Translations under genes and position numbers: made by a program | Assembly: GCA_004154925.1 (NCBI GenBank) | Contig: QJNS01000066.1 | Span: 266,146-330,145 of the forward strand | DNA from: Monosporascus cannonballus | Taxonomy: Eukaryota; Ascomycota; Sordariomycetes; Xylariales | DNA length: 64,000 bases | Direction of reading: 5' to 3' | Shown here: in pieces, positions 22,561 through 37,700 of the stretch | How the letters are laid out: each line of letters starts with the position of its first letter | Position numbering within the stretch: position 1 is the stretch's first letter | The notes under the pieces: model-generated | The model's database searches: none | Seen by the model: only the letters and a program-made list of their open reading frames with translations | Told to the model about the DNA's origin: nothing

Positions 22561-25500
22561 TATTTTTTATTTTATTTTTACTTATATATTAAAAATTATG
22601 TTAAATATTACTTATATTTCGAAATAAATATATAATAAGTTTGTTATATTTTAATAAATTTTTAATTAATAGCCGATAAATAATTTAGAGCTTAATTAAG
22701 GTATAAACCTTTTTAAATTTAATATAAATAATAATATAAAACGATATTTAAAAAATAAATAATATATTTAATTTCCGTTAATGGCTAATAAAGTATTATT
22801 AACAAAACTTAACGATTTACCCTTTAGGAAAAAAATTTTCTAATTAATTAATAATATAATATTTTTAATTACTTAATCCGAAAAAAACCGTTTTTTTAAT
22901 CTTAACAATAATTTTTACTTACAAAAAAAAATTAAGATATAAAGAGCTAAGATAAATAAGGACAAAAAGGAATATCTAGCCAGAGATTAAAAAGAAAAAG
23001 TACCAAAATACTTAACTGGAAAAAAAAAGCTTATTATGGAAAAAAGGTTAAACCTTTTAGCCCAAAAGGTCAAAAACCTCAAAAAAAAATATTCGATTTG
23101 CTAAAAAAAGGAAACCGGCCTTCCCATAATTCGGCTTCCCCAAAGGACGAAATTATGGAAATGGTTTCTAACCATTTTCGTACGGCGCGAAACAATTATA
23201 ACAATAAAAAACTTCGATTTTACCATTATTTAACGTAAATTAATTACGAGAGAAAACCGTACCACCTCTTAATTATTACGGAATACCTAATGTCAAAAGT
23301 TATAAACCAATTTCCTTTAAGCCTTATAATAAATTTACGAATATAAAAGGATTTTTAATTTAGGCCAGATTTTACGTTAAATTTTATAAGAACTTTTTAA
23401 TAAAAGATTATTAAAAAATAATTATTATTTTTTAATTACTTATTGAAAAGGTTTTCTTATAATTTGAACTAATTATAAAGGATTATTTATAAAGTTATTT
23501 TAACAAAGTTTTAAATATAATTAATTATATTTTTAATAAATATAAATTTTATTTAAAAATTTAAATAAAAACTAATATGTAATTAAATAATTTTTTTTGC
23601 CAAATTAAATTAATATTTAAATATATAACTAAATTTAATTATTTAATAATTATTTTTAATTTATTAAAAAACGTATTATTTTATTCTTATTATAACGGCT
23701 GAAAGCCTTAAATTAAAAATAAGTTATATATAAAACTTAAAATAAAATCCTTTATAAAATATACCGATAAAATTACTATTTTTAATTAATATACCTTTGA
23801 TCGGTATTTCGAAAAAAAGGAGATTGGCAAAAGAAATAATAACAAAAATTTCAATAACCGAATTAAGAAAACTAAGGATAAACCTTAAAAAAAACAAGTT
23901 CCGTTTCGAAAAAACTTAAGAAAAATAAGTTTAAAATAAAGTATTTTAATTATAGCAAAAAAAGGCATTTTAAAAGCGAATATTGTTTTTCCGCTAAAAG
24001 AGATTTTAAAAAAGAAAAAATTCCTTAATTCTCCCAAAAAAATTAAAACGATTAAATAAAAAATTAATAATAAGGCGAAAAAAAGAAAAAAAATTAATTC
24101 GATTTCCTTTTAATTAGAATTTATTATTGCCATAATTATTTAAATTTAAAATAATATCCCAAAATACGGAAATTACTTTATTTATTAAAACTTTAAAATT
24201 AAAGCCTATAAATATTATTTATGATAAATAATATTTAAAATAATTATAAAATTAAGATATTAATATTATTTTACTTTTTAGAAATATACAATATATATAA
24301 AAAGGGGTTAATTTTAATTAAATATTAATAATTATAAATAATTATGTTCGGAATTTTATAAATTCCTAAAATATATTATTTATTGAAAAATATTACCGGT
24401 AAACCTTTATAATTTATTACATTTTACCGTTTATTATTGTAACGATTATTTCGTTTATTTTAAAGCTAAAAGAAATAACGACTTTTAGTCTATATAAAAC
24501 GAAAAAATACTTATCGAATTAGATAATGTATATAGATATATAAAAATCCCCTAATAATTAAAATATCTTAAATCTTATTATTTATATTTTAATTTAAAAC
24601 GCAATTAAAAGGCTATATTGGAAAAATATTTATATTATATCCCGATATTTTATATTTAATATAAATTTTAAAATATAAAAATATTTTTTAAAGGTATACC
24701 TTTATAATTTTATAATTTAAGAAATATAAAATTAAAAATTCAACGGAAAAAAATTATTATTTTCGAATATTAATTAAGCAAAAAAATAATACAAATGTAT
24801 AAATAATTATAATATTAAATACGTAATTAAAAAGGTTCGAAAATAAAAACGCTTTTTTGTAAATAAATTATATTAATCAAAAAATAATAAAAACTTTTAA
24901 AAATTAAATATCGAAAAACCTTAATACATAAAACCTTATATAAAATAATTTAGGGATTACGTAATTAAATCGAAATTCTTTTGTAATATAAAAATAAAAA
25001 ATATTAAATTTTTTGAAATTTTAAATTAAAATTCTATAAATTACGTACGGTAAATAAAAATTTATTTATATATAAAAACGGATAAATTTTTCGAAAAATT
25101 TAAAAATATTAAAAACGGATTTTGCTAAATATTACCGATATTTTCGAATACGATATTATTCTGGGAATACCATAATTTAGGTCTAATAATTTACGTATTA
25201 ACTAAAAGTATTAAATATTTTTATAAAAAAATAAATTATTTAAAAAAATAATTAAAAAACTTATGATGTTATTAAAAGAATTCAAATTATAAAATAAATT
25301 TTCATAATATTATTTAAGTATTAACGGTTTAAAACTATTATTTAAAAATAAAAAGAATTATAAATTATTATTATATAATTTATAAAATTATAAAATATTT
25401 ATTAAAAAAGATATTATTTTAAATTTTACAAAATTTATTATATAAATTTTAATAAATTAAAAGCCTTATAAAAAAGTACTTAATTTAATTTAAAAAAATA

Positions 25501-28500
25501 TATTTAACTTTTTGATTTTTTTCTAAAATACCTTGTTTTTATAATATTAAAAATTAAGGATAAAAGATAAAAAAATTAATAAAAATAAAAAATTAATTTT
25601 TAAAAAACTAATTAATTACAAATAATTAAATAATATTACGATTAAAAATAAATACTTTTTTAATTTTTTTTAATTATGTTAAAAAACGTTATTAAAATAA
25701 AATAATTTATTATATTTAATTTTTAAAACGGTTATTATTATATTAAAATAATTAAAATAAAATAAAAACCGATATTTAAAATAATGTATGGATTTTACGA
25801 ATATAAAATAATATTTAAAAGATTTATTAATATTTCCGCCAGTTTTGAACAATTAATTATAATTATTTTTAAAAAATTCCTAAATAAATTTATATTTATT
25901 TACCTCGACGACATCTTTCTTTATTCCGAAACTTTCGAAAAATATAAAAAGCAAATCGTTTAAATATTTTAAATTTTAAATAAAACAAATATCTCAATTA
26001 ATCTAGCTAAAAATGTATAATATATATAAAAATTTAACTTTTTAAAATATATTTTTATTTCCGGCCAAATTTAAATTTAATATTTTAAAATAAAAATAAT
26101 TAAAAATTACCTTATTTTTAATAAAATAATTATTATAAATATCCGGTAAATCTTAAAATTTACGGATTACGTACGCGGCTTAATTAAAAAATACAAAAAT
26201 ATAATTAAGCCGTTAACGAAAATTTTTATTAAGAAATACGTAAAAAAAAATTTAAACTTTTAAAAAATTCGAAAAAAGGTTTTAAATATTAAAAAATATA
26301 ATTACTAATAGATTTATAATAAGATTATTTAACGTAAATAAAAAAACGCTTAAAAACGGATATTTCAAATTATATATTAAATACCGTTTTAAAATAATTA
26401 AAGGATAACGGCAAATAATACCTAATAATATATTACTTAAAAGTATTCCAAAATACAAAACTTAAATACTTAATTTACAATAAGAAATTATTAATAATTA
26501 TTAATGCTTTTAAAAAATAAAAACTTTGTTAAACGAAATAAAAAAACCTTTTAATATTTATTTTAATTATAAAAACTTTACTTAATTTATAAAGGCACAA
26601 AAAATTAAATAAATAAGATAAAATTTAAATAATTGTTTATATAAATTTAACTTTAAAATATATTATATTAAAAGAAAAAGAAATATTTAAGCAGATATTT
26701 TTAATCGTAAAGGCGATTACGATTTTAAAATTCAAAAGAAAATATATAAATATTATAATATAATAGAAATAAAACTATATAATAATGCGAAATATTAAAG
26801 AAATTAATCCCTGAATTTTTAATATAATTTAAAAGTTTTTATAATTTAAAAAAACAGAAAAGATTTAATAATTAAAAAAATAATTAAGGAATTAATTATT
26901 ATATTATAACAAAATTTATATTCCAAAAGATTAACAAGAACGGTTCGTAAAGGCATTTTACGAAAACTTAATATACGGATATCAAAAAATTTCATAATTA
27001 TTAAATAATTACAAAAAAAATATAATTTTTTAGAATTATACCAGATAATTAAAAAAATAATTAAAAATTATAATATTTATAATAAGGTTAAATTAATATG
27101 TTATAAGCTTTACGGATTGTCATAACTTCTTAATATTTATAATAAAATATAAAATATTACAATTTAAAATTTTATTATTAATTTTTTTATTTAAAAATTT
27201 AATTAATAAAAAATAATATATTAAAAAATTATTTCCGAGAAAAATACGTTATTTATTTTAAAATTTGGATTTAATTTTTTTTTAAATAAATAAGTATTAA
27301 ATTTAAATTTTTAACAGTTTATTTTTTTAAACAAATAACTAAATAAAAAAATTAAATTAAATTTTAAAATAATATTTCTGAAATTATATTAATTATTAAT
27401 AAAATAATTAAATAAAGTTTTTATTATTAATATAAATTATTTATAATATATTTTTTAATAAAAATAAAAATATATCTTTTTTATAATTATATATAAACGT
27501 AACGCAAAAACGAAACGTTTTAAATAATTATATAATAAAATATTAAAAATTATTATAATTACCACAAAAACAAAAATATTAACGATAAAAATCAAAATAT
27601 CCAAACTTATTTCCAAAATAAATTACGATTTTTTTAATAACAGATAACTTAATATTATAATAAAGAAAAAAATTAAAAAATTAATTTTGGCGAAAGAAAA
27701 TAAAATTTACTTATTATGCCAAAAACCAAACGTAACCTTAAATATTTTATAAATTAAAATAAAAAAACTTAATAAGAAATTTAACTTTAAAAAACTTAAT
27801 TTGTTTAAAATTAAAGAAATTATTTCTAAAATTAATTACCGATTATCGCTATTTAAAAATATAAAAATATACTTTATTTTCTATATTTTTTTTACTTAAA
27901 TTAATATTTAAAAACGTCCCGTTAAAAATAAATTTAGAATTTGAAAGAAATTTTAACGAATACGAAATCGAACAAGTATTAAATTTTAAAATAATTAAAA
28001 ACAAAATCTAATATTTAATTAAATAAAATAAATATTTATATAAAGAAATACTTAAAAACAATTTAATTATTTAACGAATACGATAAACCTAATTAAAACG
28101 TTTTACCGCCAAAATCTTAACCGACCGTTTTTAACGTAATTAAGGTCGTAAGCGATAATAATCCCCCGTTTAAATGCAAACTTTCGGCGTTCCAATCGAA
28201 AAAAATAAAAATTTCCAAAACGGCGTCTATTTTAAAAACCAGTTACGCTTATTCCGCTTTTACGTAATGCTGCTTTTTTTCATTTTTCCTATTTTTTCAA
28301 CTAATTTAATTCCTTTTCTTTTTTCAGAATAATTACGATCTTTTTTTAAAACCTTTTATTAAAAACGTAAACGTTTTATTTAATTAATAAGTTCCTTTAT
28401 TTTTTTCTCGGCAATCTCCTAATACGCAATTAAAGTATTTTCCGCCTTTTATTAATTTTTTTCCAAATAATTATATATTTTACTTCATTTTATTAATAAA

Positions 28501-28817
28501 CTTATAATTAAAACGTTATAAACTGGACGTAAATAATAAATATAATAATTATAACTTAAGATATCCGGAATAAAAAAATATTTGGATTCGCTAAAACGAA
28601 TATAATTAAAACAAAAAAAAAGTTTTAATACTAAACTTTTTAATGGAATTAATTTAAACGTTACGAAAGTTACGTTAATTTAAACGAGGTTTCCTTTTTC
28701 TCGAATATGACCTAATATAATGGAATTAATTAAAATATTTTTAAAAACTTTTTTTAATAAAAACAAAATAGTTATTTACGATTTTTAATTTTAAAACAAA
28801 TATCTTTAAAAAAATAA

Positions 28818-29145
28818 TATTATAGGAATAAGGGTTTTTATTTTCAGAAAACTTATTTATAAGGCTTAATACAAATTTATTACGGGTAAATCCCGGGTAA
28901 AAAAACTTGGCCCGTTAAATAATATAAATAATTTAAGTAATTTGAACCAGATTATATAAATTATATAAATTTATAATACACTTACTTTAGGCAATTAGAA
29001 TATATAATAAATCGGGTTTTTATATAAATAATAACTACTTAATTTTCGCTTTTTAGCTATTAATCTAAGGTTTTAGTTCAAAGGTAATTACACTATTCTT
29101 TAATTAAGGGAAAAGTATTTAAATCTTTTTAACGAATAAATATAA
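28818..29145 (+). repeat. 3' LTR of element H
   Basis: Begins TATTATAGGAATAAGGG and contains GGGTAAAAAAACTTGGCCCG and AATATATAATAAATCGGG. It lies about 100 bp from the inverted LTR of element I. Confidence 0.75.
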
Positions 29146-29239
29146 CGAACTTATTATACATCTATCTGAGGGTATAAGCAATATCCGAAATAAATTTTGA
29201 TTTGTAGGTAATAATAAGGCAAGGAATAATTTAGTAATA

Positions 29240-29560
29240 TATTCGTTAAAAGAATTTAAATATTTTTTCTTTTATTAGAAAACGGTATAGTTATTTTTGA
29301 ACTAAGAGCTTAAATTAATAGCTAAGGAGCGAAAACTAAGTAAGTGCTATTTATATAAAAAACCGATTTATTATATATCCTAATTCCCTAAAGTAAATAT
29401 ATTATAAATCTATATAATTTATATAAGCTGGTTCAAATTATTTAAATTATTTAGATTATTTAACGGGCCAAACCTTTTTGCCCGAGGTTTACTTATAACA
29501 AATTCGCATTAAACCTTATAAATAAGTTTCTTAAAAATAAAAACCCCTATTCCTATAATA
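29240..29560 (-). repeat. 3' LTR of element I (inverted)
   Basis: Inverse of the H LTRs: the plus strand ends CCTATTCCTATAATA at 29560. With the H 3' LTR it forms the centre of a long palindrome whose spacer is about 95 bp. Confidence 0.75.
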
Positions 29561-32500
29561 TTATTTCTTTTTTTAAAAAATTTTTGTTTTAAAGATAAAA
29601 ATCGTACATAGCCATTTTGTTTTTATTAAAGAAACTTCTTGAAAATATTCCAGTTAATTCCATTATATTAAGTTATATTCGAAAAGAAAAAGAAACCCTG
29701 TTTAAATAAATACGATTTTCGTAATGCTTGAATTAATTTTATTTAAAAAAATTTAATATTAAGGCCTTTCCTTATTCCAATTATATTCGTTTTAACGAAT
29801 CCGAATTTTTTTTTATTTCGGATATCTTAAGTTACAATTATTATACCCGTCGTTAACATCTAACCTGTAACATTTTAACAATAAATTTATTGACGAAATT
29901 AGGTAAAATATATAATCGTTTAAAAAAAAATAACGAAAAACGGAAAATACCTTGGTTATATATTAAAGAATTGCCCAAAAAAATAAGGAAATTTGTTAAT
30001 CGGATAAAGCGTTTACGTTTTTAATAAAAGGTTTTAAAGAAAAAAGTCGTAATCATTTTAAAAAAGAAAAAAGAATTAAATCGGTTGGAAAAACGAGAAA
30101 GGATAGAAGAAAAGCAGCGTTACGTAGAAGCGGAATAAATGTAGCTGGTTTTTAAAATGGACCCCGTTTTAAAGGCTTTTATTTTTTTTGATTGGAACGC
30201 TAAAAGTTTGGATTTAAATAAAGGACCGTTATTGCCTATAATCTTAGCCGTATTAAAAATGGTCGGTTAGAATTTTGGCAGTAAAACGTTTTAACCAGGT
30301 TTATCGTATTTATTAAATGGTTAAACGGTTTCCAAATATTTTCTTTATATAAATATTTTTTTATTTGATTAAATATTGGATTTTATTTTTAATTATTTTG
30401 AAATCTAATATTTATTTGATTTTGTATCCGCTAAAATCTTTTTTAAGTTCCAGATTTATTTTAACGAAACGTTTTTAAATATTGATGTAAGTAAAAAAAT
30501 GTGGAAAATAAGGTATATCTTTATGTTTTTAGGTAGTAACAAGCGGTAATTAATTTTGGAAATAATTTTTTTAACTTTCAACGGGCTAAAGTTTTAAAAT
30601 CGAATTTATTACTGGGTTTTTTCGTTTTAATTTATAAGATATTCGAAATTACGTTTTATTTTCGGCATAATAAATAAGCCTTATTTCCTTTTGCCAAAAT
30701 TAATTTTTTAATTTTTTTCTTATTATAATATTATATTATCCGTTATTAAAAAAATAATAATTTATTTTAATTTTTATCGTTGATATTTTTATTTTTAAGA
30801 TACTCGTAATAATTTTTAATGCCTTATTAAATGAGAATTTAGGATGTTTTGTTTTTATATTATATTTGTATATAATAATATAACAGGATATATTTATATT
30901 TTTATTAATAAATATATTATTAGCAATTTATGCTAATAATAAAAATGTTACTTAATTATTTTATTAATAATTAATATAATTTCGAAAAAATTATTTTAAA
31001 ATTTAATTTAATTCTTTTATTTAGCCGTCCGTTCAAGGATTATAAACAGTTAAAAATTTAAGTTTAGTACTTATTTATTTAAAAGAAATAATGCCAAAAT
31101 TTAAAATAAATAACATATTTTTATCGGAAAATTTTTTTTTGATATATCATATTTATTAAAATAATATTTAATAAAAATATAAGCTAATTATTTTATTATT
31201 ACATTTTTTAAAAAGGTTAAAAATACCTATATTTGGTAAATTTATTAATTTTTATTTAAATTTTATTATATTCGATTTTAATTATTAAGTTTTTAAATAA
31301 GGGGAAATTAATAATAAAACTTTAAGTTATAATATTCTATATTTTGTTAAAAATATTAATAAGTTATAATAACTTATAAACCTTATAGCATATTATTTTA
31401 ATTTTATTAAAAATATTATAATTTTTAATTACTTTTTTAATTATTTGGCATAATTCTGAAAAATCGTATTTTTCTTATAATCGTTTAATAATTTTAAAAA
31501 TTTCTTAATATTAATATAATAAGTTTTCGTAAAATTCCTTTACGAACCGTTTTTATTAATTCTTTAAAATATAAATTTTGTTATAATATAATAATTAATT
31601 TTATAATTAATTTTTTAATTATTAAATATTTTTCTGTTTTTTTAAATTATAAAAATTTGGGAGGTAATTTTTTTAATATTTTATATAATTACATAATTTT
31701 ATTTCTATTATATTATAATATTTATATATTTTTTTTAAAAAAACTTTAAAACCTTAATCGTTTTTACGATTAAAAATATTTACTTAGATATTTTTTTAAT
31801 ATAATATATCTTAAAATTAAATTTAAATAAGAAAATTATCCAAATTTTATATCGTTTAGTTAATTTTTGTACTTTTATAAATTAGGTAAAACTTTTATAA
31901 TTAAAATAAATATTAAAAAGTTTTTTTGTTCCGTTAAAGAATTATTTTTATTTTTTAAAAACGTTAATAATCGGCAATAATTCTTTATCGTAAATTAAGT
32001 ATTTAAATTTTGCATTTCGGAATATTTTCAATTAATATATTATTAAGTATGATTTGCCGGTATATTTTAATTATTTTAAGGTAATATTTAATATATAATA
32101 TAAAATATCCGTTTTTAAATATTTCTTTTTATTTACGTTAAGTAATCCTATTATGGGTCTACTAATTATTATATTTTTTAATATTTAAAACATTTTTTTT
32201 ATATTTTTTAAAAATTTTAATTTTTTTATATATTCCTTAATAATAAATTTCGTTAACGGCTTAATTATATTTCCGTATCTTTTAATTAAATTACGTACGT
32301 AACCCGTAAATCTTAAAATTTACCGGATATTTATAATAATCGCCTTATTAAAAATAAATAAATTCTTAATTATTTTTATTTAAAACGTTAAATTTAAATT
32401 TGGCCGGAAATAAAAATATATTTCAGAAAATTTAGTTTTTATATATATTATATGTTTTTGACTAAGTTAATTCAAATATTTATTTCGTTTAAAATCTAAA

Positions 32501-34702
32501 GTATTTAAATAATTTATTTTTTGTATTTTACGAAAATTTTAAAATAAATAAAGGTATCGTTAAAGTAAACGAATATAAATTTATCCAGGAACTTTTTAAA
32601 AATAATTATAATTGGTTGCTGGGAATTGGCGGGAGTATTAATGTATCCTATAGATATTATTTTGTATTCGCAAAATTTATATATTATTTTAAGTACTGTT
32701 TTTTATTTTTTTATTTTTATTAATTTAATATAATAATAATTATTTTAAAAATTAAGTACAATACAATACTTTATTTTATTAATGTTTTTTAACGTATTTA
32801 TAAAAATTAAAAAATATTCGTTTTTAATCGTAATATCGTTTAATTATTTATAATGGATTATTTTTTTAAAAACTAGATTTTTGTTTTTATTAATTTTTTG
32901 TTTTTTATCCTTAATTTTTGTATTATAAAAATAAGGTATTTTATAAAAAAGTTCAAAAGATTAAATATATTTTTTGGAATTAAATTAAGTATTTTTTTAT
33001 AAAGCCTTTCATTTATTAAAATTTATAAAATAAATTTTATAAAATTTAAAATAATATTTTTTTAATAAATATTTTATAATCCTATTAATTATATCATAAT
33101 AATTCGTAATTTCTTTTTATTTTTAAATAACTTTTTAAACCGTTAATATTTAGATAATATTATAAAGGTTTATTTTATAATTTGAATTTCCTTAATAAAA
33201 TAATAAACGTTTAATTTTTTTGTTTAAATAATTTATTTTTTTATAAAAATATTTAATATTTTTAATTAATACGGAAGTTATTAAACTTAAATTATAATAT
33301 TCTTAAAATAATATCGTATCCGGAAATATCGGCAATATTTAACGAAATCCCTTTTTAATATTTTTAAATCCGTACTGGGAATTTTTTAATTTTTTAAAAA
33401 ATTTGTTCGTTTTTATTTATAAATAAGTTTCCGTTTACCCTACGTAATTTATAAGATTTTAACTTATATTTCCAAAGAATTTAATATTTTTTTATTACTA
33501 TAAAAAGAATAAAATTACTTTTTATTTTTAAATTAATTATATTTTTAAATATTCTATTTTTTTATCGCAAAAAAATCGCGATTTAATTACGTAATTCCTT
33601 AATTTCTTTATATAAGGTTTTATATATTAACGTTTTTCGATATTTTATTTTCGAAAATTCTTATTATTTTTTAATTAATATAATTTATTTGCAAAAAAAA
33701 ATGTTTTTATTTTCGAACCTTTTTAACTACGTATTTGGTATAATAATTATCTATATATTTATATTATTTTTTTGCTTAATTAATATCCGAAAATAATCGT
33801 TTTTGGAGCTTAATTTTTGGTTTTAAATTTCTTAAATTATAAATTCAAAAAATTATATTTCCGAAAAACATATTCTTATATTTAAAGTTTTATATTAAAT
33901 ATAAAGCGTTAAATTGTAATATAAATATCCTTACGATATAGCCTTTCGATTCCGTTTTAAATTAAAATATAAATAATAAAATTTAAAATATTTTAATTAT
34001 TAAGGAGTTTTTATGCATTTATACGCATTATTTAATTCGGTAAATATTTTTTCGTTTTATTTAAGCCAAAAGTTATTATTTTTTTTAATTTTGAAATAAA
34101 CGAAATAATTATTGCGGTAATAAGTAATAAAATATATCAAATCGTAAAAGTTTACCGGTAATATTTTTCAATAAATAATATATTTTAAAAATTTGCACAA
34201 TTTCGAAAATAATTATTTGTAATTATTAATATCTGGTCGAAATTTACCATTCTTTAGATATATTTTATATTTTTAGGAATTAAGATAATATTAATATCTT
34301 AATTCTATAATTATTTTAAAAACCGTTTATTTTAAATAATATTTATAGGTTTTAATTTTAAAATTATAACAAATCAAATAATTTTCGTATTTTGAAATAT
34401 TGTTTTGAATTTAAATAATTATGGTAATAATAAATCTTGGCTAAAAAGGAAATCGAATTAATTTTTCTTTTTCTTTTTTTACTTTATTATCAGTTTTTTA
34501 TTTAATTATTTTGATTTTTTTTGGGGGTTAAGGAATTTCTTTTTTTTAAAATCTCTTTTGGCAGAGAAGCATTATTTATTTTTAAAATACCTTTTTTTGC
34601 CATAATTAAAACATTTTATTTTAAATTTATTTTTCTTAAGTTTTTTTAAAACGGAATTCGTTTTCTTTTAAGGTTTGCCCTTATCTTTTTTAATTCGATT
34701 AT
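29240..34702 (-). mobile_element. RIPed Ty3/gypsy element I, 5'-truncated, inverted relative to H
   Basis: The minus strand is homologous to element H over its whole length. The 3' LTR is at 29240-29560. The integrase region (ACGAACCGTTTTTATTAAT on plus) is near 31540, an RT block with decayed YLDD reads near 32550-32590, and the gag zinc knuckle (CFNYGKKRYFKN) near 34585-34635. Homology with H stops at about 34702, so the 5' LTR and most of gag are missing. Beyond that point element E begins. Confidence 0.8.
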
Positions 34703-37700
34703 TAGAAGATATACAAATTAAAATATATTAATATACCGCAATAATGGATTACGTAATTTTAAACGGGAATTATATTATATTAAATTATAGTATAAAAAGC
34801 TTAAATTACTATGGAGATATAGATTAAAACCTTATATAACGATAAATATCGAAAGTTAAGAATACGTTTATAATAACGACGAAATTATACGCGAAATTAA
34901 TTACTTTGAAATTCTTATCGAAAAATAATATTAAATAATTAATTTCGATATCGTCTTTTTTGAGAATTCTAATATAATTTGAAAATTATTATAGATCCGC
35001 TAGTACGGAAATTTAATTAATCAAAGAATTAATTAAGTAAAATCTACCTTATACTTTATGAATAAATAAAAGAAAAATTAAAATCTTAATATTCGATCGA
35101 AAATAATAACGAATATAAGCATAAGAATACGACAAAAACCTTACTCCCTAAAAACTAAAAAATAAAAAATAAGCATTAAAAAATATAACGTATCGTTATT
35201 ATTATTAAAGCAAAATTAAAATAACTATATAACGATTTAAAATAACAGGTTTAAAAAATAAAAAATTTAACTAATATATTATTATAATATTATAAAGACT
35301 AATAGCTTTTTAAAAAAAGTTTAATACGAAATTATTAAAATAGAGCGAATGGGATTATAAAATAATTTTTAGAAAAGGATTCTTAACGAAATTTTACCTT
35401 ATTTATAATTTTAACGGAAAAGAATTAGGTATTTTTAAAAAAACATACCGAATAAAATCGGTTATAGAAAAAATAAATTCGATTTTTAAAGTTACTAGTA
35501 CAATATTATATATTTTTTGTATCGAAAAAAAATGAAAAATTACGATTTATAATTAATCATTGATAATTGAACGATATTATTACTAAAGATTGAATGTTAT
35601 TACCCTTAATTATTAAAATAAAAGGTTGATTTTATAGAGTTAAATAGGTTATAACATTTGGTCTTAAAAATGGATATAACTTTCTTAAGATTAAAAAAAG
35701 ATATAAATAAAAAATAGCTTTTAAAACAAACTATGAATTATTTAAGTATTTGGTTATATTAATAGGATTTACGAATATATTAGTAATTTTCTAACGGATA
35801 AATAATTATATATTACGAAAATATCTTGATATTTTTATCACATATTATTTCGACGATATTTCTATTTTGCTAAAAACGGAAAAAATATATATAAAATATA
35901 TATATAAAGTTTTTTAAATTTTACAAAACGTAAAGTTATTTATTAACGTAAAATAAATTAATTATATATATAAAAAATAAAATATTTAGAATATATTTCT
36001 ACTTTAGAACATATTAAGATAAACCTTAAAAACATTATCATAATTACAAAATAATAAATACTAATTACGGTGAAAAAGGTACAGGTATTCCTTAAATTCG
36101 CCAATTATTATAAAAAGTTTATTCGAAATTTTAGCAAAATAATTATATTTTTAACGAATTTTATAAAGAAACAAGTTTAAATAAACGTCTGATACGAAAA
36201 CAATATTTTAGTGTATTAAGAATACGATTATTAACAAGTTAATATTAATTATATACGATTTAAACCGCTCTGTTAAGTTAAACATCAATATTTCAAATTA
36301 TACGTTAAACGTAATAATCGAGTAATAAAATAATTAAGGCAAATTATGCCTCATTATATTTTTTTTATAAATTAAACAAAATTAAATTTAATTTCGGTAT
36401 TTTAAATAAGGAATTTATGGTTATTATTATGGTATTTTGAAATTTTAGATACTTTTTAAAGAGATATTTATACTAGATTAAAATTTATACGGATTATTAA
36501 AATTTTATAAGATTTATTACGATCAAAGAATTTACAGGACGATAATTTTATTATGCGAAAAAATTAACAAACTTCGATTTCCTTATTATATATAAGAAAA
36601 AATTAATAAATAACAAAGCAAATACCTCAAGTAAATAAGCAGATTTCGAAAGAGAATTGTTCAAAATTAGCCACATAATTTTTAATATTATTACAAAAGG
36701 ACATTTACGTCCGTAATAAATTACGATAAATCGGGTAATCTCTTTCGATATATTTCAGGACATTGAGCAATATAACGACGGTTTTCTAAAAGACTAAAAA
36801 ATGGATAAAATATAAATTTTAAAAAGATTTAGAAACACTTAGTACAAAATATATACGAATATCAGTTATACGGATATCTAAGGATTTATAAAAATTTAAA
36901 ATAGTTTTAACGCATTTATTTTTTAAAAAAAATAAAATTACCAGTACAAAATATTATAACGTAATCTATAAGCAAAGCGCCCATATAAGCAAAGCGCTCA
37001 TTTTAACCACCTTATTACATATATTTAGTTTCTTAATAATTGTACTATACTTAAATCAATTAAAATTATTCTGAATAATCTTTATTAAATGTATTTATTA
37101 TTTTCAAATAAATACGCATATTATGTCCGGGTTTACCGCAAACGTTATAGCATCGTTCTTTCCTTATAACCCTTTTACGACGATTATTTTCCGCCATTAT
37201 TTCCTGTATTAGTTCGTTATCATCTTTTTTTTCGGCCCGGAAAACCTCCCTTTCCTAAAAAGTAAATAATACTTTTTTTAAAGGCGTTTGTTTTTAGTGC
37301 TTGCTAAAAATATAATTAGTTTCGCTAAAATGGCCAACTTTATTATTAAGAAAAATAACTTTATGCAATAAATAATTTATACCTTTAACAAAATAATTTA
37401 CCGTTTCGATTATAGTTATCGGCAAATTACCTTTATAATTTATAATTTTATTTTTTAAATAATTAAATTACGAAATTATTTTTTCGAAAGTTTTAAGTAT
37501 TTTGCATTTAAAATAAAAAGGTAAAAATAAGGGGGAAATAATTATTATTCAAAAGGATTATTAAATATTTAATTACGAAATAATATATTCGAGATTTAAT
37601 AAAATTAGGCTAATACCGTAAAAACCGGCCTTAATATTTTCGGGAGTTATAAACGTTTTAAACGTTTTATAAAAGCCAATAAAAAGTTTTCCTTAACGAC

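Larger units (their letters stand above)
22229..29145 (+). mobile_element. RIPed Ty3/gypsy element H, near full length with both LTRs
   Basis: The 5' LTR is at about 22229-22560 and the 3' LTR at about 28818-29145, both starting TATTA(C/T)AG. On the plus strand, gag begins MANKVLLTKLNDLPF near 22782. A zinc knuckle with Cys decayed to Tyr (YFNYSKKRHFKSEY) reads near 23945-23985, the RT catalytic block YLDDIFLYSE near 25895-25930, and the integrase zinc-binding region (YENLIYGYQKIS, then NIYNKVKL) near 26955-27100. The order gag-RT-IN fits gypsy. All frames carry many stops. It faces element I tail to tail. Confidence 0.85.
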
